The notes under the pieces were generated by a model that was not told the origin of the DNA, searched no databases, and was given only the letters and a program-made list of their open reading frames with translations. From the NCBI GenBank assembly GCA_947441065.1, contig CANESI010000013.1, positions 1 to 64,000 of the forward strand: 64,000 nucleotides of DNA, given 5' to 3'. Of the stretch, positions 9,792 to 22,797 are shown piece after piece (position 1 is the first letter of the stretch; each line of letters begins with the position of its first letter). This DNA is from Caulobacteraceae bacterium. GTDB taxonomy: Bacteria > Pseudomonadota > Alphaproteobacteria > Caulobacterales > Caulobacteraceae. The translations under genes and the position numbers were made by a program.

Positions 9792-12686
9792 ATGCGCTTT
9801 GACTATCGGTATACAGCGCCGCAGCTCAGCGGCGGGACCCTCGAGACCCGCTGGATCGACAGAACCGACGATGTGGTCGCGGTCAGCGCGCCGCGCGACT
9901 GGACTTCGGTCCGGGTCGAGTCGTGGTTGGACTGGGCCCAGAGCCTGCCCAGCGACTTTCCAGAGGTGGATCTGCCCGCGGCCCTTGCCAAGGACGCCCC
10001 CTATAGCGCAGCGCTCGAAGAGGGCCCGGCTCGCTATGCCCGCCGCATCGCCGCTTGGGGATGGGCCCTTGGCCTGTTTGACCGCGATGTCGATGCCGTC
10101 AGCTTCTACGACAGCCTGCTCGGCAGCATGGTCGAAGGCTTGGCCGCCCCCGGCGCGGCGAGAGCCTCAGGTCCGCGCGTCTCGCCCCTCGTCGGCGAAG
10201 GCAACCGCCCCCAAACCGAAGCACGCGCCATCGACCTTGAAGATATCGAGTTTCCAGAGACGATCCGCGCCCACGTCTCGAAGCTCCGCTGCCACGCCGC
10301 GACCCAAGACGCCCTGCTGGCGGTTAATGGTCGTCTACAAACGGTGATGAATTCCATATTGCGCTGTGATGGCGATGCCGGTCATTGCGCAGATCCCCAT
10401 CACAATATCGCCCTCGCCCGTGCGGCCCGCGACGCTCGAAATAGCGGCGTGTCCGACGCCCTGATCCTCACGGCCATTAACCTGGCCAAGTCAGGCGAAC
10501 GCGAATGGCGCGGTATGGGTGAGCCCGCCCCCCTCGCCCTCGAAACCTTGATCGTCACGGGCATCCGCGACGAGGTAGAGGCGGGAAGCCGCGCTGCTGC
10601 TCAAGCCGCAACTGCGGGCTGGGAAACCGGCCAAGTGGTTATCACCTTTGTCCAGCGCGATGCCGAAGCCATCACTCGCCTTAATCACGCGCCCAAGGCC
10701 GCGATTGACGCGACCCGGTTCTGGAGCGACGACGGATTTGACGCAGACGGTTTCGCCGCCACGGTGCGGCTCTGGACCCTCGCGCTCGAGATCGACGGGG
10801 CCGCAGGCCATAGCGCGACCCCCTCTGACGCCACATCACGCTATCGGTGGCGTCCGCTTGGCCTGACCTTGGCTGGCGTGTCCGAACTGCTGATCATGCA
10901 GGCCATCGCCTATGCCTCTGATGAGGGGCGCAATGCTGTTGGAAGCCTCTATAGCCTCGCCTTCGCCGCCTCACTGCAAGCCTCTGCTGAGATGGCGGCT
11001 ATAGCAGGCCCCTATCCCGAATTTGATCAGGACCGGGACGCGCGTCTGGCCTCAATCATGCAGCGGCTCGAGGCCAGCGCCGTTCTGGCCCGGGGCGAAG
11101 AACTGGCCGCGATGGCCGTTCCGCTGATGAGCGACGCCTTGACCAAGGCCCGCGCCACGGGCCTGCGCAATGCAGAGACGCTGGCCCTATTCAATGACGA
11201 CGAGATCAAGCTGCGTCTGGGCGGGATCAGCCTGTCCGCCGCACCTTGGGCCGGTGCCGTAACGGTAGCCGAGACCGAAGATGGCACCATCCTGCGCACC
11301 CTCTCCCAGGCCACCATCGAGGGCCTGCGCCATCTCGATCTGAACATCGATTCAGCTGCTGTTCACGTGCTGGGCCATGGCGGCCTTGCCGATGCGCCGG
11401 GGATCAATCCTGCAGCGCTCAAGGCCAAGGGACTGACGGACCACGAGATCGACGCCGCCGAAGCCACCCTGCGCTTGACCGGGGACATCCGGCTCGCCTT
11501 CTCGCCTGCGGTTATCGGCGAAGGCTTCCTCAAGGATATCTTGGGAGCCGATGCCGAGGCCCTGAGTGCCCCAGACTTCAATACCTTGGCCCATCTCGGC
11601 TTTAGCCCAGACGCGATCAAGCAGGCCCAGATCCATGCCTGCGGTACGGGTGACCTCGAAAGCTGGGCTGGACTGTCGAGCCCCCATTGGGGCGTGTTCC
11701 GCAGGGCCGATGGCCTAGAGGGACCCGACCTTCTCGCCCGGTTGGCCATGACCGTCGCAGCCGAGACCTTCACCTGCGCCCCGGCCATCACGCCCTTGCC
11801 ATTGGCCTATGGGGATGACCCAGCCATTGCCAATCGCCTGCAGTCGGCAGCGGCGCGTGCGGGCCTCAGAGCAGTGACCCTGCGCCGTGCGCCAGCACCG
11901 GCCAATCTGGCCCTCAATCTGCCCGATCTTGAAGACGAGGCCCCACGCCGCGAAGCTCCGCGCCGCGCAGAGCCGCAACCTGAACCGATCATCAGCGAGC
12001 GCATTGTTGAGCGGATCGTCGAACGCGACCGCGTACGCCGCAAGCTGCCGGACCGCCGCAAGGGCTATATCCAAAAGGCGGCTGTCGGTGGCCATAAGGT
12101 CTATCTCCACACCGGTGAATATGAGGACGGCGAGGTCGGCGAGATCTTTATCGACATGCACAAGGAGGGTGCTGCCTTCCGCTCCTTGATGAACAATTTC
12201 GCCATCGCCATTTCGATTGGCCTGCAACATGGCGTGCCGTTGGAAGAGTTTGTCGACGCCTTCGTCTATACGCGCTTTGAACCGGCGGGCGCGGTGACGG
12301 GCAATGACTCGATCCGGTCTGCCACCTCAATCTTGGACTATATTTTCCGGGAACTGGCTGTGTCCTATCTGGGGCGAGACGATCTGGCCAATACGGACCC
12401 CGACGCCTTTGGGACAGATGGGCTGAGCAAGACGGCCTTTGAGATGAAATCCGACGATCCCCTGCCGGTCCTCAAATTCATCTCTAAGGGCTATTCACGC
12501 GGTGCGACACCGGACAATCTGGTGTTCTTGCCCTTTGGCGGCCGCAAGGCTGATGCCATTGAGACCTTCGATATGGCGGAAGCCGACGTCTGTCCCTCAT
12601 GCGGAAACCTGACTGCCTCCCGCAAGGGCGGACGCCTCGTCTGCACGACCTGTCATGCGCAGGATGAGGGCAGCGTCAGCCGGTAA
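9792..12686 (+). CDS. NrdJ-like (class II B12-dependent ribonucleotide reductase) paralogue lacking the catalytic motifs; TSCPD region and C-terminal Zn ribbon retained
   Basis: C-terminal part ([113 protein letters not shown]) is near-canonical for alphaproteobacterial NrdJ; more weakly similar blocks run from the N-terminus onward; no NPCSE/NPCGE or PTGTIG motif. Confidence 0.8.
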   Translation: MRFDYRYTAPQLSGGTLETRWIDRTDDVVAVSAPRDWTSVRVESWLDWAQSLPSDFPEVDLPAALAKDAPYSAALEEGPARYARRIAAWGWALGLFDRDVDAVSFYDSLLGSMVEGLAAPGAARASGPRVSPLVGEGNRPQTEARAIDLEDIEFPETIRAHVSKLRCHAATQDALLAVNGRLQTVMNSILRCDGDAGHCADPHHNIALARAARDARNSGVSDALILTAINLAKSGEREWRGMGEPAPLALETLIVTGIRDEVEAGSRAAAQAATAGWETGQVVITFVQRDAEAITRLNHAPKAAIDATRFWSDDGFDADGFAATVRLWTLALEIDGAAGHSATPSDATSRYRWRPLGLTLAGVSELLIMQAIAYASDEGRNAVGSLYSLAFAASLQASAEMAAIAGPYPEFDQDRDARLASIMQRLEASAVLARGEELAAMAVPLMSDALTKARATGLRNAETLALFNDDEIKLRLGGISLSAAPWAGAVTVAETEDGTILRTLSQATIEGLRHLDLNIDSAAVHVLGHGGLADAPGINPAALKAKGLTDHEIDAAEATLRLTGDIRLAFSPAVIGEGFLKDILGADAEALSAPDFNTLAHLGFSPDAIKQAQIHACGTGDLESWAGLSSPHWGVFRRADGLEGPDLLARLAMTVAAETFTCAPAITPLPLAYGDDPAIANRLQSAAARAGLRAVTLRRAPAPANLALNLPDLEDEAPRREAPRRAEPQPEPIISERIVERIVERDRVRRKLPDRRKGYIQKAAVGGHKVYLHTGEYEDGEVGEIFIDMHKEGAAFRSLMNNFAIAISIGLQHGVPLEEFVDAFVYTRFEPAGAVTGNDSIRSATSILDYIFRELAVSYLGRDDLANTDPDAFGTDGLSKTAFEMKSDDPLPVLKFISKGYSRGATPDNLVFLPFGGRKADAIETFDMAEADVCPSCGNLTASRKGGRLVCTTCHAQDEGSVSR

Positions 12687-12781
12687 TTCTCTCCATTACC
12701 GCGAATTAAGGTGCAGGGTGAGGCTTTAGCCCTCACATTCTGTGCATGTTGACACTCTCCCCACCCGTCCTTTTGTGAATA

Positions 12782-13573
12782 ATGTCTAGGGCCGTAACCT
12801 CAATTGCGATCTGGATAACCCTGTTCATTGCCGCAGCGACGGCGGCGCACGCGGCTGACACCGGCACCTCCATCGCGAGACTGAGGTCCTTTGGCGGCTC
12901 TTGCGAAGGCTGCAACCTGGCTGGACGGCAACTGACCAATGCCAGCCTCGTCGGCGCGCAATTTTCAGGGGCCTCGTTCATCGGTGCCGATCTGCGCGGA
13001 TCGCGCTTTAAAGGATCGGACCTGTCCAAGGCGGACTTCAGCAAGGCCGACCTGCGCGGCGCCGACATCCTCGGATCAAACTTCGATCGGGCTGATTTCA
13101 GCGGTGCCAACCTGTCCGGTATTGTGGCCAAGGGCAGCAACTTCGAAGAGGCTAACTTCAATGGCGCACGCCTTGAGGCCGCAACCTTTATCGGTTCCAA
13201 CCTTGATTCAGCACTGTTGGCTGGCGCGGACCTGAGCCACACCAGCCTCACCGGGGTAAACCTCGAAAATGCCGACGGGCGGGGTAGCAATTTTAGCTAC
13301 AGCACCTTGCTTGGCGCCAATCTCGAAAATGCCAACATCAGGGGCGCGCGCTTCGTCTACAGCAAGTTGGACGGGGCAAACCTCGCCAATGCCCGCATGG
13401 ACGGCGCCAATCTCAGCCATGCCTCAATGGTCAAGACTTGGATTGGCGGCACAGACCTCAGTCAAGTCACAGGCCTCACGCAGGACCAGATTGGCCGAGC
13501 CTGCGCAAATGCTAAGACCCGGCTGCCTCCCGCCTTACAACCCCACATCTGCCCTCGGCAGTGGGTCCGCTAG
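12782..13573 (+). CDS. Secreted pentapeptide-repeat protein
   Basis: Signal peptide then tandem A(D/N)LXX-type repeats. Confidence 0.92.
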   Translation: MSRAVTSIAIWITLFIAAATAAHAADTGTSIARLRSFGGSCEGCNLAGRQLTNASLVGAQFSGASFIGADLRGSRFKGSDLSKADFSKADLRGADILGSNFDRADFSGANLSGIVAKGSNFEEANFNGARLEAATFIGSNLDSALLAGADLSHTSLTGVNLENADGRGSNFSYSTLLGANLENANIRGARFVYSKLDGANLANARMDGANLSHASMVKTWIGGTDLSQVTGLTQDQIGRACANAKTRLPPALQPHICPRQWVR

Positions 13574-15351
13574 ACCTTGATTGGCGGCGCGATGCGAATA
13601 TGCAGTTCTTTCAACTGCTTCTCGCGAACTTCTGACGGCGCATTCATCATCAGGTCCATGCCCTGCTGATTGAGCGGGAAGGCAATGACCTCACGCAGGT
13701 TCTGCACATTGGCCAAGAGCATCACGATCCGGTCGATACCGGGAGCCAAGCCACCGTGCGGCGGGGCGCCATAGCGGAAGGCATTCAGCATGCCGCCAAA
13801 CTCATTTTCCACGACATCGGGACCATAGCCCGCGATCTCGAACGCCTTGAGCATGACATCGGGGCGATGGTTACGGATTGCGCCGGAACAGAGCTCGATA
13901 CCGTTACAAACGATGTCGTATTGGTAGGCCAAAATATCCAAAGGATTCAAAGTATTTAGGGCTTCAAGTTCACCCTGCGGCATAGAGAATGGATTGTGCG
14001 AGAAATCGACCTTCTTCTCCTCGTCGCTCCATTCATACATGGGGAAATCGACGATCCAACAGAACTTGAACTGGTTCTCGTCGACCAGACCCAGATCGAA
14101 CCCGACCTTGTTACGCGCCGCGCCCGCGAACTTGTAGAAGGCGTCCGGATCGCCGCCGACGAAGAATGCCGCGTCGCCGACCTTCAGGCCCAGTTGCTCA
14201 CGAATGGCTTCAGTCCGCTCGGGGCCGATATTCTTAGCGATAGGACCGGCAGCGCCCTCTTCACCTTCACGCCAGAAGATATAGCCCAGACCGGGTTGCC
14301 CCTCGCCCTTGGCCCAATCATTCATGCGGTCACAGAAGGCGCGGCTACCACCGCCAGGCGCAGGAATGGCCCAGATCGCTGATTTGGGATCTTCCAGCAT
14401 TCCGGCAAAGACCTTAAAGCCCGAACCCCGGAAGGGCTCTGACACATCGGCCATCTGAATGGGGTTACGCAGGTCAGGCTTGTCCGAGCCATAGAGGCGG
14501 ATGGACTCGCGATAGGCGATGCGCGGGAACGGGTAGGGCGTTACCGACTTGCCGTTGGCGAACTCTTCAAACACGCCGTGCAGCACCGGCTCAATGGCGG
14601 CGAACACGTCCTCTTGGGTGACGAAGCTCATCTCCACATCGAGTTGATAGAACTCCCCGGGCGAGCGGTCAGCACGCGCGTCTTCGTCGCGGAAGCAAGG
14701 GGCAATCTGGAAGTAGCGGTCAAAACCCGCCACCATCAACAGCTGCTTAAACTGCTGCGGGGCCTGAGGCAGAGCATAGAACTTGCCAGGATGCAGACGC
14801 GACGGCACGAGGAAGTCGCGCGCGCCTTCTGGGCTCGAGGCGGTCAAGATCGGGGTCTGGAATTCGGTGAACCCCTGACCGACCATGCGCTTGCGCACAG
14901 AATCAATGACGTTCGAGCGCAGGACGATGTTGCGATGCAGGGTCTCGCGGCGCAGATCGAGATAGCGATGCTTGAGGCGCAGTTCCTCGGGATAATCCGG
15001 CTCACCAAAGACCGGCACGGGCAGTTCGGCCGCTTCAGACAGGACCTCAACGCCCGCAACGCGGATTTCAACTTCGCCGGTGGGCAGTCCGGAATTCACC
15101 GTATCGGCGGAACGGGCCAGAACCGTGCCATCCACGCGAATGACGCTCTCGGCGCGCAGACGCTCAATATGGGCAAAACCGGGCGTTTCAGGGCTGAGCA
15201 CCAACTGCGTCAGACCATAGTGGTCGCGCAGGTCGATAAACATCAAACCGCCATGGTCGCGCTTGCGATGGATCCAGCCCGATAGGCGCACCGTTTGACC
15301 GGCATCGGAAAGGCGCAGGGCGCCGCAAGTGTGTGAGCGATAGGCGTGCAT
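13570..15351 (-). CDS. aspS: Aspartyl-tRNA synthetase
   Basis: [51 protein letters not shown]; class II motifs; [14 protein letters not shown]. Confidence 0.97.
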   Translation of the reverse strand: MHAYRSHTCGALRLSDAGQTVRLSGWIHRKRDHGGLMFIDLRDHYGLTQLVLSPETPGFAHIERLRAESVIRVDGTVLARSADTVNSGLPTGEVEIRVAGVEVLSEAAELPVPVFGEPDYPEELRLKHRYLDLRRETLHRNIVLRSNVIDSVRKRMVGQGFTEFQTPILTASSPEGARDFLVPSRLHPGKFYALPQAPQQFKQLLMVAGFDRYFQIAPCFRDEDARADRSPGEFYQLDVEMSFVTQEDVFAAIEPVLHGVFEEFANGKSVTPYPFPRIAYRESIRLYGSDKPDLRNPIQMADVSEPFRGSGFKVFAGMLEDPKSAIWAIPAPGGGSRAFCDRMNDWAKGEGQPGLGYIFWREGEEGAAGPIAKNIGPERTEAIREQLGLKVGDAAFFVGGDPDAFYKFAGAARNKVGFDLGLVDENQFKFCWIVDFPMYEWSDEEKKVDFSHNPFSMPQGELEALNTLNPLDILAYQYDIVCNGIELCSGAIRNHRPDVMLKAFEIAGYGPDVVENEFGGMLNAFRYGAPPHGGLAPGIDRIVMLLANVQNLREVIAFPLNQQGMDLMMNAPSEVREKQLKELHIRIAPPIKV

Positions 15352-15580
15352 GGATTCTTCTTTTTTCGACCGGCGAAATAGGGGGCGAAGGGCGCATTGT
15401 CCCCGCCTTTTGTCAAGGTTTACAGCAGCAGGCCCCGGCTAGGCAAAGGCCAATGGAGCCGATTGTCCAAGGCTTATCCCCAACCATAGGCCCGCTATCC
15501 CCTAGCCATAGCCCCTTTCAGGGCTCACCCAATCGATCTTTCCGCACTTTTGGGTTAGGAAAGAACTCGGAAAATTTAAA

Positions 15581-16267
15581 TTGGACAGGAACTTGGGCCT
15601 GCAACTTCGCCTCGATCTTAATCGGTCAATCCGCTTCAGCGCTGAGGACTTTGTTGAGTCGTCCTCCAACGCCGAGGCCGTGCGTCAGGTTAATAGCTGG
15701 CCCAATTGGCATGGCGGCATCTTGACCCTGGTCGGACCGGAAGGTTGCGGCAAGAGCCATCTGGCCAAGATTTGGCAAGATCGGGTCGGGGCTGTGCGCT
15801 GGCAACCGCTCCAAGCCCACAATCTGCAACTGCTGCTAGGCAAGCCCGTCCTGATCGAGGGCGATGTCGATCAGGTTCCCGATGAGACTCTATTTCACCT
15901 GATCAATATGGCAGCCAATACCGGCGGCGGGCTCTTGATCACCGACAGGACCCTGCCCTCCAACTGGCCTACAAACCTGCCGGACCTGCGGTCGCGCCTA
16001 AATGCCCTGCCTGTCGTAGAGATCGAAGAACCAGACGACGCCGTGCTCGCAGAGGTGATCCGCAAGTTTTTCCGTGAGCGCAATATCCGCCCGACAGACG
16101 ACCTCCTGCCCTACCTCCTGCGGCGCATCGAGCGCTCGGTGCCCAAGGCCCAAGAGATCGTCGCGCGCCTCGATGAGGCCGCTGATGCGGCACAACGCCC
16201 CATTTCACGGGCCCTAGCGCGACAGTTTCTTGAAAATAGCAGCGATACACTCGACCTGTTCGCTTGA
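15581..16267 (+). CDS. hdaA: HdaA-type DnaA-related regulatory ATPase
   Basis: QLRLDL-type N-terminal clamp-binding-like motif; LVGPEGCGKSHLAKIW P-loop; DnaA-like fold; directly upstream of ppk. Confidence 0.85.
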   Translation: MDRNLGLQLRLDLNRSIRFSAEDFVESSSNAEAVRQVNSWPNWHGGILTLVGPEGCGKSHLAKIWQDRVGAVRWQPLQAHNLQLLLGKPVLIEGDVDQVPDETLFHLINMAANTGGGLLITDRTLPSNWPTNLPDLRSRLNALPVVEIEEPDDAVLAEVIRKFFRERNIRPTDDLLPYLLRRIERSVPKAQEIVARLDEAADAAQRPISRALARQFLENSSDTLDLFA

Positions 16268-16356
16268 AGGCTTGCCGCCTTGGCCCCGCTCGTTCAGAAC
16301 CAATAGCGAAACCTGTCGTCGGTGATCTTCGCCGCCGAACTCGGATTTAGGCGACC

Positions 16357-18594
16357 ATGTCCGAACAGATAAAAGCTGACGCTGCAGACACCCCCCACCC
16401 GGCTGCCCCCTTGCCGCCCACCATGACGGTGCGCCAAGATGTGTCCCTGAACGAAGATCTTTTGGCTTCGCCGGAGCGGTTCTTTAACCGCGAGATCTCA
16501 TGGCTGAGCTTCAATCAACGGGTTATCGAAGAGGCGGAAAATCCGCGCCACCCCCTGCTCGAGCGGCTTCGGTTCCTATCGATCTCGGCCAACAATCTCG
16601 ATGAGTTCTATATGGTTCGCGTCGCTGGCCTCAAGGGTCAGGTCAGCGAAGGGATCCGCGTCATCAGCCAAGACGGCCTGACCCCGCGCCAGCAACTGTC
16701 CCGCGTCAATACGGCGGCGGCGGAGCTGATGGCCAGCCAGCAGCGCATCTGGCTCGATCTGCGGGCCAAGATGGCAGCCGAAGGGCTGCGCGTCCTTGAA
16801 GCCAAGGATGTGACGCCCGCCGATATGGATTGGCTGCGCCCGGTCTTTACCAGCCAGCTTTTCGCGGTCTTAACCCCCCTGGCCATCGATCCGGCCCATC
16901 CCTTCCCGTTCCTACCCAATCTTGGCTTTGCCTCCGCCTTGAAGCTCAAGCGCCGGTCAGACGGCAAGCCGCTCTATGCGCTGCTGCCCATGCCCAGTCA
17001 GGTGGCACGGTTCTGGGAACTGCCCTCGACGACGGGACGAGGACGCAAGATCGAACGCCGGTTCATCAGCCTTGAGACCTTCCTATCGCTCTTTATCGAT
17101 GTCCTGTTCCCGGACTGCACCGTCGATGCGCGCGGCGACTTCCGCCTGATCCGCGATTCGGACATGGAGATCGAGGAAGAGGCCGAAGATCTGGTCCGCG
17201 AGTTCGAAGTCCGCCTCAAGCAGCGCCGCATGGGCTCGGTCGTACGGGTGAAGATCGAAAAGGCGATGCCCGAAGAGCTCAAGCGTTTCATCGTTGAGAA
17301 CCTGCACGCCGAACCGCAAGATATCATCATGGTCAACGGCATGCTCGGGCTGTCCCAAGTTGCCGAACTGATCACGCCAGATCGGTCCGATTTAAAGTTC
17401 AAGCCCTTTGAACCGCGTTTCCCGGAACGGATCAGAGACCATGGCGGAGACTGTTTCGCGGCCATCCGAGAAAAGGACATTCTGGTTCACCACCCGTTCG
17501 AGAGCTTTGACGTGGTGGTTCAGTTCCTGCGCCAAGCCGCCACGGACCCCAATGTGCTGGCCATCAAACAGACCCTCTATCGGACCTCCAAGAACAGCCC
17601 CATCGTCGCAGCCCTGATTGAAGCCGCCGAGAACGGCAAGAACGTCACCGCTCTGGTCGAGATCAAGGCCCGCTTTGACGAAGAAGCCAATCTGAAATGG
17701 GCCCGCGACCTCGAGCGCGCGGGCGTCCATGTCGTGTTCGGCTTTGTGGAATATAAGACCCACGCCAAGCTCTCGATTGTCGTGCGGCGCGAAGGTGGCG
17801 GGCTCAAGACCTACTGCCACTTTGGCACCGGCAACTATCACCCGATCACGGCGCGCATCTATACCGACCTGTCGCTCTTCACCACGGACGCGGGGCTTGG
17901 CCGCGACAGTGGGCGGCTGTTTAACTATATCACCGGCTATTCGCAGCCCGTCCATCTGGAAAAGCTGTCCTATTCGCCCGTGACCTTGAAGCAGGACCTG
18001 ATCACCCTGATCGATCAGGAGATCGCCAACGCCAAGGCTGGAAAGCCTGCGGCCATTTGGGCCAAGCTCAATGCGCTGGTCGATCCGGTGATCATTGACG
18101 AGCTCTACCGGGCCAGCCAATCGGGCGTCAGCATTGATCTGGTCATTCGCGGCATCTGCTGTCTTCGCCCCGGCATCAAGGGTCTGTCGGAGAATATTCG
18201 CGTCAAGAGCATCGTAGGCCGGTTCTTGGAACATAGCCGCATCGTCTGTTTCGCGAATGGCGGCCCGATGCCGGGTCCACAGTGCCGGGTGTTCATCTCA
18301 TCGGCCGACTGGATGCCGCGCAATCTCGACCGCCGGGTGGAGTCGCTGGTGCCCATTGAGACTCCGACCGTCCATCAACAGGTTTTGAACCAGATCATGG
18401 TTGCCAATCTGAAGGACGAAGCCCAGAGCTGGGCGCTCAATTCCGATGGTCACTACCATCGCGTGCCCGGCTGGAACGTCAAACGCGCCTTTTCCGCCCA
18501 TGAGTATTTCATGACCAATCCAAGCCTGTCTGGACGTGGCCAAAAGGCCAAGGACCGACCGAGAGCGATCGAAAATGTGGGCAAAGGCCGATAG
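16357..18594 (+). CDS. ppk: Polyphosphate kinase
   Basis: [19 protein letters not shown]-type start; [53 protein letters not shown]. Confidence 0.97.
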   Translation: MSEQIKADAADTPHPAAPLPPTMTVRQDVSLNEDLLASPERFFNREISWLSFNQRVIEEAENPRHPLLERLRFLSISANNLDEFYMVRVAGLKGQVSEGIRVISQDGLTPRQQLSRVNTAAAELMASQQRIWLDLRAKMAAEGLRVLEAKDVTPADMDWLRPVFTSQLFAVLTPLAIDPAHPFPFLPNLGFASALKLKRRSDGKPLYALLPMPSQVARFWELPSTTGRGRKIERRFISLETFLSLFIDVLFPDCTVDARGDFRLIRDSDMEIEEEAEDLVREFEVRLKQRRMGSVVRVKIEKAMPEELKRFIVENLHAEPQDIIMVNGMLGLSQVAELITPDRSDLKFKPFEPRFPERIRDHGGDCFAAIREKDILVHHPFESFDVVVQFLRQAATDPNVLAIKQTLYRTSKNSPIVAALIEAAENGKNVTALVEIKARFDEEANLKWARDLERAGVHVVFGFVEYKTHAKLSIVVRREGGGLKTYCHFGTGNYHPITARIYTDLSLFTTDAGLGRDSGRLFNYITGYSQPVHLEKLSYSPVTLKQDLITLIDQEIANAKAGKPAAIWAKLNALVDPVIIDELYRASQSGVSIDLVIRGICCLRPGIKGLSENIRVKSIVGRFLEHSRIVCFANGGPMPGPQCRVFISSADWMPRNLDRRVESLVPIETPTVHQQVLNQIMVANLKDEAQSWALNSDGHYHRVPGWNVKRAFSAHEYFMTNPSLSGRGQKAKDRPRAIENVGKGR

Positions 18595-20077
18595 GCCCGC
18601 CCGCGACGCGGCGGTCATCGATATTGGGTCCAACTCTGTTCGCCTGGTCGTCTATCGGCTAGAAGGTCGGGCCATCTGGACGGTGTTCAACGAAAAGGTT
18701 CTGGCCGGCCTAGGCCGCGACCTTGCGCGCACCGGAACCCTATCGCCTGAGGGCATAGAAACCGCTCTGGCAGCCGTCAGGCGCTTTCGCGCTGTGCTGG
18801 AGTCCGTAAAGCCCGGCGCGGTGTTCGTGGCCGCCACAGCCGCTGTGCGCGACGCCATCGACGGCCCAGCCTTCGTCAAGCGCGTGCACGATGAGACCGG
18901 CTATAGGATCCGGGTCCTTTCAGGCATGGAAGAGGCCAACTATGCCGCCCTTGGCGTCTTAGCCGGTGCGCCGCTTGCCCAAGGCGTTGTTGGCGACCTC
19001 GGTGGCTCAAGCCTAGAACTGACGACCGTCGGACAGGGTCGGGTCGGCGAAGGCATAACCCTGCCTCTTGGCCCCCTTGCCCTCGCCACATCTGGCCCGT
19101 TTGATCCAATCAAGGTTCGATCCGCTGTTGAACGCTGCCTTGAGCAGGCCAATGCCGGGCGCTTCAAGACCACGACCTTTCATGCCGTCGGCGGAGCATG
19201 GCGCAATCTGGCCCTGTTACAGATGCGGATGTCGAACTATCCGCTGCGTATCGTCCATCAATATGGGCTCTCAGCCACCGACGCGCAGGAGGCTGCCCGC
19301 TTCATCGCGCAGCAGTCCAAGGGATCACTTGACCGGATTGAAGGCATGTCGCGAAAGCGGTCTGAGACCTTGCCCTATGCCGCCACGGTTCTCGACTGTT
19401 TGATCGATCATCTCGGCATCCAAGAGATCAGCCTCTCCGCCTTTGGCCTTCGCGAAGGTTTGCTGTTCGAAGCCATGTCCTCAGCCGACCGCGCCCTTGA
19501 TCCCCTGATCGAAGGCTGCGCCGCCTTGGGAGCACGGCAGGGTGTGGCCGAAGACCTTGGCTTGGCTCTGGAAGACTGGCTATCAAGGGCCTTTGCCACC
19601 CTGCCCGACCTGTTCGCCACAGACCGTGATCGGGTCTTGCTGACCGCCGCGTGCCGACTGGCAGATATAGGCGCGAGACTGCACCCCGACCATCGCGCCG
19701 ACTTGGTTTTTGAACAGGTGCTGCGCGCGCCCATTTCCGGGATGGATCATGCCGAGCGCACCTTCTTGGCCTTGGCGATCTTTTCTCGGCACGCGCCAAC
19801 CGGAACGCCGCCCGATCTGGACGTGGTCAACCGGCTCTTGAGCAGCGACCAGGAGAAACGGGCGCGGGTATTAGGGGCCGCTATGAGATTAGGCTGTGAC
19901 CTGTCGGGACGAAGCCCCGCCCTGCTCTCGGCAGCGAAGCTGAGCTTTACCCCCAACGCCGTGGTTCTCACCGCCTCCCCGGCCTCCGCCGACCTGTTAC
20001 TCGGCGAACAGACCGCCAAGCGCGGTGCCATGGTCGCTCAGATCTTGGGCCGCGAGATCGAGATCAGGACGGCTTAG
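18575..20077 (+). CDS. ppx: Exopolyphosphatase / Ppx-GppA family phosphatase
   Basis: [34 protein letters not shown]; start overlaps ppk end. Confidence 0.9.
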   Translation: MWAKADRPARDAAVIDIGSNSVRLVVYRLEGRAIWTVFNEKVLAGLGRDLARTGTLSPEGIETALAAVRRFRAVLESVKPGAVFVAATAAVRDAIDGPAFVKRVHDETGYRIRVLSGMEEANYAALGVLAGAPLAQGVVGDLGGSSLELTTVGQGRVGEGITLPLGPLALATSGPFDPIKVRSAVERCLEQANAGRFKTTTFHAVGGAWRNLALLQMRMSNYPLRIVHQYGLSATDAQEAARFIAQQSKGSLDRIEGMSRKRSETLPYAATVLDCLIDHLGIQEISLSAFGLREGLLFEAMSSADRALDPLIEGCAALGARQGVAEDLGLALEDWLSRAFATLPDLFATDRDRVLLTAACRLADIGARLHPDHRADLVFEQVLRAPISGMDHAERTFLALAIFSRHAPTGTPPDLDVVNRLLSSDQEKRARVLGAAMRLGCDLSGRSPALLSAAKLSFTPNAVVLTASPASADLLLGEQTAKRGAMVAQILGREIEIRTA

Positions 20078-20123
20078 GGGGGAAGTAAGGCCCTCACTTA
20101 AACCCTCGCCCGTCCCATCCAGC

Positions 20124-20508
20124 CGTCTTCCCCGCGCAGGCGGGGATCCAGACCCTTTCGCTCCGGCGGGACGTGGCCCGCAGGATGGATGATTTCGCGG
20201 TGAGGTCGGGAGTTGGGGGTAGGTTTAAAACCGCCCCCTCACGCGTCATTGCGAGGCGTGAAACGCCGAAGCAACCTAGGGGATCATCAACTCACGTCCG
20301 TGTCAGCCCCCTGGGTTGCTTCGCTGCGCTCGCAATGACGCAGATATACTGTTCCCCTCCGCGTTCCCCGCGAAAGTGGAACAAAGGAAACAAGGCTCCC
20401 TACCCCGGCTGCGCCGGTACTTCCCCCAGAGGGGGAAGATCAAGAGACGCTAAATTTTCCCCCTCTGGGGGAAGTGGCGCGCAGCGACGATGGGGGTCTT
20501 GTTTTCCC
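20124..20508. repeat. Intergenic palindromic repeat cluster 1 (ppx/rnd gap)
   Basis: TTCCCCGCGCAGGCGGGGATCCAGACCC (about 20128); GCGTCATTGCGAG...CTCGCAATGACGC pair (about 20243-20341); CTTCCCCCAGAGGGGGAAG element (about 20383-20508). Confidence 0.85.
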
Positions 20509-21674
20509 TAAGTCTTCGGTGCCCTGCGAACCTCGACAACGCGCACGCGGATGCCGTCGAGCACCAGAGCCAACTCACCACGTTTCAGCTTCAAGGCATC
20601 CGCGCCAAAGGCGTCATAGCGCCAGCCGGTCAGGGCGGGGCTGTCGGCGTTGTCATCATTGGCGATCTTTTCCAGATCCGAGACCGTGGCAATCAGCTTT
20701 GACGCGACGCCCGCATCCTCGGCGCGGGCCTTAAGCAAGACCTTCAACAGTTCGACCACAGCCCCGGCGGCTGGCGAGGGCGGCGTGCCACTACGCTCGA
20801 TCACCGGCGCATAGCCCTCAGGGGCCGACAGCCCCATCTTGATCGCATCGAGCAGATCAGGACCATAGCGCGATCCAGCAAAGCCCTTGGGCACCGAGCG
20901 CAGACGGTTCAGGCCGTCAGCATCGGTCGGGGCCTGTGTCGCCAACTCATCAATGGCGTCGTCTTTTAGAATACGCCCGCGCGGCTGGTCCCGGTTTTGA
21001 GCGGTGCGTTCGCGCCACGCCGCCACGGCCTTAAAGACCGACATATATTTGGCATTGTGCTTGCGAGGCTTTAGCCGCCGCCAAGCCTTTTCAGGATCGA
21101 CATCATAGAGGGCGGGATCGATCTGGGCCGCCATCTCCTCTGACACCCAAGCCAAGCGGCCTTGCTTTTCGAGGCGCGACTTCAGGTCGGGGAACAGTTT
21201 GGCCAAATGGGTCACATCGGCAAGGGCATAGTCGAGCTGCGCCTCGCTCAAGGGGCGGCGGCTCCAGTCGGTAAATCGGCTCGACTTGTCCAAATCGATT
21301 CGCAGCATGTGCCGCACAAGCGCGTCATAGGCGATCTGCTCGCCAAAGCCCGCCGCCATTCCCGCAATCTGCGTATCGAACAGCGGCTTCGGCATCGCGC
21401 CCAGATTGTTGAAAATCTCAACATCCTGCCGCGCGGCATGGAAAACCTTCTCGATTCGCTCATCTCGGAGCAGATCAAGGAAGCAGGACAGGTCCAAACC
21501 CTCGGCCAGCGGGTCAATGACCGCTGAATCCTTTGGCCCAGCCGCCTGGATCAGGCATAACTTAGGCCAGTAGGTTGTTTCCCGCATGAACTCGGTGTCG
21601 ACGGCGATAAAGGGCGCGTCAGCGAGTAGCTTGCAGAAGGCTTGCAGTTCGGCGGTGGTGGTTATTGGCGTCAT
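20508..21674 (-). CDS. rnd: Ribonuclease D
   Basis: FIAVDTEFMRETTYWPKLCLIQ DEDD exonuclease motif; FTDWSRRPLSEAQLDYALADVTHL; HRDC-like C-terminus. Confidence 0.94.
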   Translation of the reverse strand: MTPITTTAELQAFCKLLADAPFIAVDTEFMRETTYWPKLCLIQAAGPKDSAVIDPLAEGLDLSCFLDLLRDERIEKVFHAARQDVEIFNNLGAMPKPLFDTQIAGMAAGFGEQIAYDALVRHMLRIDLDKSSRFTDWSRRPLSEAQLDYALADVTHLAKLFPDLKSRLEKQGRLAWVSEEMAAQIDPALYDVDPEKAWRRLKPRKHNAKYMSVFKAVAAWRERTAQNRDQPRGRILKDDAIDELATQAPTDADGLNRLRSVPKGFAGSRYGPDLLDAIKMGLSAPEGYAPVIERSGTPPSPAAGAVVELLKVLLKARAEDAGVASKLIATVSDLEKIANDDNADSPALTGWRYDAFGADALKLKRGELALVLDGIRVRVVEVRRAPKT

Positions 21675-21771
21675 AGGCTAGCTATAGCCCGGCCAAGCGC
21701 CCTCCGTACAAGGGCGACGCGAAATATTATGTGTTTTTCCGCTGAAAAGCGGTTCAGGGAATGTTTGAACC

Positions 21772-22797
21772 ATGAGCGAACGGCCCAATGGCCTTACCTA
21801 CGCCCAAGCAGGGGTAGATATTGATGCTGGCACCGCCCTTGTCGAGGCCATCAAACCCTTGGCTAAGGCGACTCGCCGCCCGGGCGCGGACGCCGCGCTG
21901 GGGGGATTCGGCGCGCTTTTTGACCTTAAGGCGGCGGGCTTTGTTGATCCTTTGCTGGTCTCGACCACGGATGGGGTCGGCACCAAGCTGAAAATCGCCA
22001 TCGAGACTGGCCGTCACGATACGGTCGGGATCGATCTGGTCGGCATGTGCGTCAATGACCTGTTGGCCCAGGGCGCTGAGCCGCTCATGTTCCTCGACTA
22101 TTTTGCCACCGGCAAGCTGGACGTGGTGGCCGCGACCGCCGTGGTCAAGGGCATTGCCGAGGGCTGCAAGCAGGCCGGAGCGGCTCTGGTCGGCGGCGAG
22201 ACGGCTGAAATGCCCGGCATGTATGCAGGCGGCGACTATGATCTGGCCGGTTTCTCCATCGGTGCGGTCGAGCGCGGCGCGGTCCTGCCCCGTCTGGACG
22301 ACCAGAAGGCGGGCGACCTGCTGATCGGGATCGGCTCAGACGGCCCCCACTCTAACGGCTATTCGCTGGTGCGCCGCGTGGTCGAGCGGTCGGGCCTGGG
22401 CTGGAACGACGCCGCCCCCTTCGCCCCCGGTCAGACGCTGGGCGAGGCCCTGATGACCCCGACCCGCATCTATGTGAAGAGCGTCCTGCCCCTGATCAAG
22501 GCGGGCCTGATCAAGGGCGGCGCCCACATTACCGGCGGTGGCCTGATCGAAAACCCACCGCGCGCCATTGCCGAGGGCCTAGAGCCACAGTTCGACTGGA
22601 ACGCTTGGCCCCTGCCCCCGGTCTTTGCTTGGATGCAGGAGGTGGGCGGCCTGTCGGATCACGAACTGCGCCGGACCTTTAACTGCGGCGTCGGCTTCAT
22701 GCTGATCGTCGCGGCGGAAGATGCCGAGCCGGTCTTGGCCGCGCTGCTCAATGCCGGTGAGAATGCCTTTGTCTGCGGGCAACTGACCAAGCCATGA
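21772..22797 (+). CDS. purM: Phosphoribosylformylglycinamidine cyclo-ligase
   Basis: [48 protein letters not shown]. Confidence 0.97.
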   Translation: MSERPNGLTYAQAGVDIDAGTALVEAIKPLAKATRRPGADAALGGFGALFDLKAAGFVDPLLVSTTDGVGTKLKIAIETGRHDTVGIDLVGMCVNDLLAQGAEPLMFLDYFATGKLDVVAATAVVKGIAEGCKQAGAALVGGETAEMPGMYAGGDYDLAGFSIGAVERGAVLPRLDDQKAGDLLIGIGSDGPHSNGYSLVRRVVERSGLGWNDAAPFAPGQTLGEALMTPTRIYVKSVLPLIKAGLIKGGAHITGGGLIENPPRAIAEGLEPQFDWNAWPLPPVFAWMQEVGGLSDHELRRTFNCGVGFMLIVAAEDAEPVLAALLNAGENAFVCGQLTKP

